Shown here piece by piece: positions 5,623-5,952 of a stretch of 5,952 bases of DNA. The notes under the pieces are model-generated. The model saw only the letters and a list, made by a program, of their open reading frames with translations. It was not told the origin of the DNA and did no database searches. The stretch covers positions 1 to 5,952 of the forward strand of contig CAKZZJ010000163.1 of NCBI GenBank assembly GCA_937885165.1, in the 5' to 3' direction. Origin of the DNA: an uncultured Caryophanales bacterium (GTDB taxonomy: Bacteria; Bacillota_I; Bacilli_A; Acholeplasmatales; Anaeroplasmataceae). The stretch's first letter is position 1. Each line of letters opens with the position of its first letter. The position numbers and the translations under genes are program-made.

Positions 5623-5952
5623 CTAGCACCCCATTTTTCTATATTTTTGATATCTTTCTTCTACTAAGATATCTTTATCTTTTAATTTCAGTTCCTGAAA
5701 TTTATCATATAATTTGTTTCTTAATTCATTAATAAAATCTTCACTAAAATATTTAATACCACCTAAAGGTTCTTTAATTATTTCATCAACAATATTAAGT
5801 TCTTTTAAATCAGAAGATGTAAGTTTCATTATATTTGCAGCTTCTTCAGGTGTTTTAGTATTCTTAAATAATATTGATGAAAAGCCTTCTGGTGATAATA
5901 CACTATATATTGCATTTTCAAACATGAATATATAATCTGATACTGTAAGTGC
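5623..5952 (-). CDS. accA: Acetyl-CoA carboxylase carboxyltransferase subunit alpha, C-terminal part (partial)
   Basis: The minus-strand frame is open from the right edge to TAG (5625-5623), giving 109 visible residues. ALTVSDYIFMFENAIYSVLSPEGF matches the conserved AccA segment (E. coli has GDRVNMLEHSIYSVISPEG), followed by SSILFKNTKTPEEAA, LTSSDLKELNIVDEIIKEPLGG and a helical C-terminal tail. The Met at 5925 is internal, not a start, because the homology continues upstream of it to the window edge. AccA and AccD form the carboxyltransferase that passes carboxyl from carboxybiotin-AccB to acetyl-CoA, making the malonyl-CoA that FabD uses. fabD follows after 2 nt and its ribosome binding site lies in the end of accA, so they are co-transcribed. 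About two-thirds of the protein should lie beyond the window. Confidence 0.93.
   Translation of the reverse strand, partial: ALTVSDYIFMFENAIYSVLSPEGFSSILFKNTKTPEEAANIMKLTSSDLKELNIVDEIIKEPLGGIKYFSEDFINELRNKLYDKFQELKLKDKDILVEERYQKYRKMGC

Noticed and set aside
5621..5629. GTG at 5629-5627 as the fabD start
   Set aside because: It lacks its own ribosome binding site. The ATG at 5620-5618 has GGGGTG 6 nt upstream and gives the normal FabD N-terminus MKIAFLFAGQGAQ.
5623..5925. Reading the minus-strand frame as a complete 100-residue gene starting at 5925
   Set aside because: AccA homology continues in frame through ALTVSDYIF to the window edge, so the Met is internal and the gene is simply cut by the window.
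5232..5935. Plus-strand frames at 5232-5429 and 5714-5935
   Set aside because: They are antisense to fabD and accA, whose protein motifs are unmistakable. Nothing supports separate genes.
1..5952. CRISPR array, tRNA or rRNA genes, insertion sequence, attachment site
   Set aside because: I saw no spaced direct repeats, no tRNA-like sequence outside the T-box, no transposase reading frame and no terminal inverted repeats.

Overview
This is a very AT-rich, densely coding bacterial window. A T-box leader ahead of trpS, strong AGGAG-type ribosome binding sites, short ORFs rich in Lys, Asn, Ile and Tyr, and intrinsic terminators all point to a low-GC Firmicute. A gut Bacilli/Erysipelotrichia-like lineage is plausible, but the sequence alone does not settle the family. 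UGG codes for Trp and UGA is used as a stop, so the standard bacterial code fits.

Layout. Bases 1-193 hold the 3' end of an unrecognised plus-strand gene, closed by an intrinsic terminator. Bases 222-2666 hold a two-gene cassette: a small ECF-type sigma factor and, overlapping it by ATGA, a membrane-anchored protein with an extracytoplasmic beta-propeller of the PF09826/COG4880 type. The second protein has the topology of an anti-sigma factor/sensor. An ECF-like promoter (TGAAAA-N16-CGTTTA) lies just upstream and could be autoregulated. Bases 2694-2988 hold a sigma-A promoter and a complete T-box riboswitch leading into trpS (tryptophanyl-tRNA synthetase, 2989-3987). A 15-bp perfect-stem bidirectional terminator separates trpS from the convergent minus-strand genes.

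The minus strand carries the 3' end of a fatty-acid synthesis operon, read in the order accA (partial, running off the right edge), fabD, birA. AccA belongs to acetyl-CoA carboxylase, which makes malonyl-CoA. FabD loads malonate onto ACP. BirA attaches the biotin that the carboxylase needs on its carrier protein. Placing the biotin ligase at the end of this operon is a sensible functional link.

The two points most worth a second look are the sigma/beta-propeller pair as a possible signalling unit, and the specifier loop of the trpS T-box. By the canonical fold that loop reads GGU (glycine) rather than the expected UGG (tryptophan).
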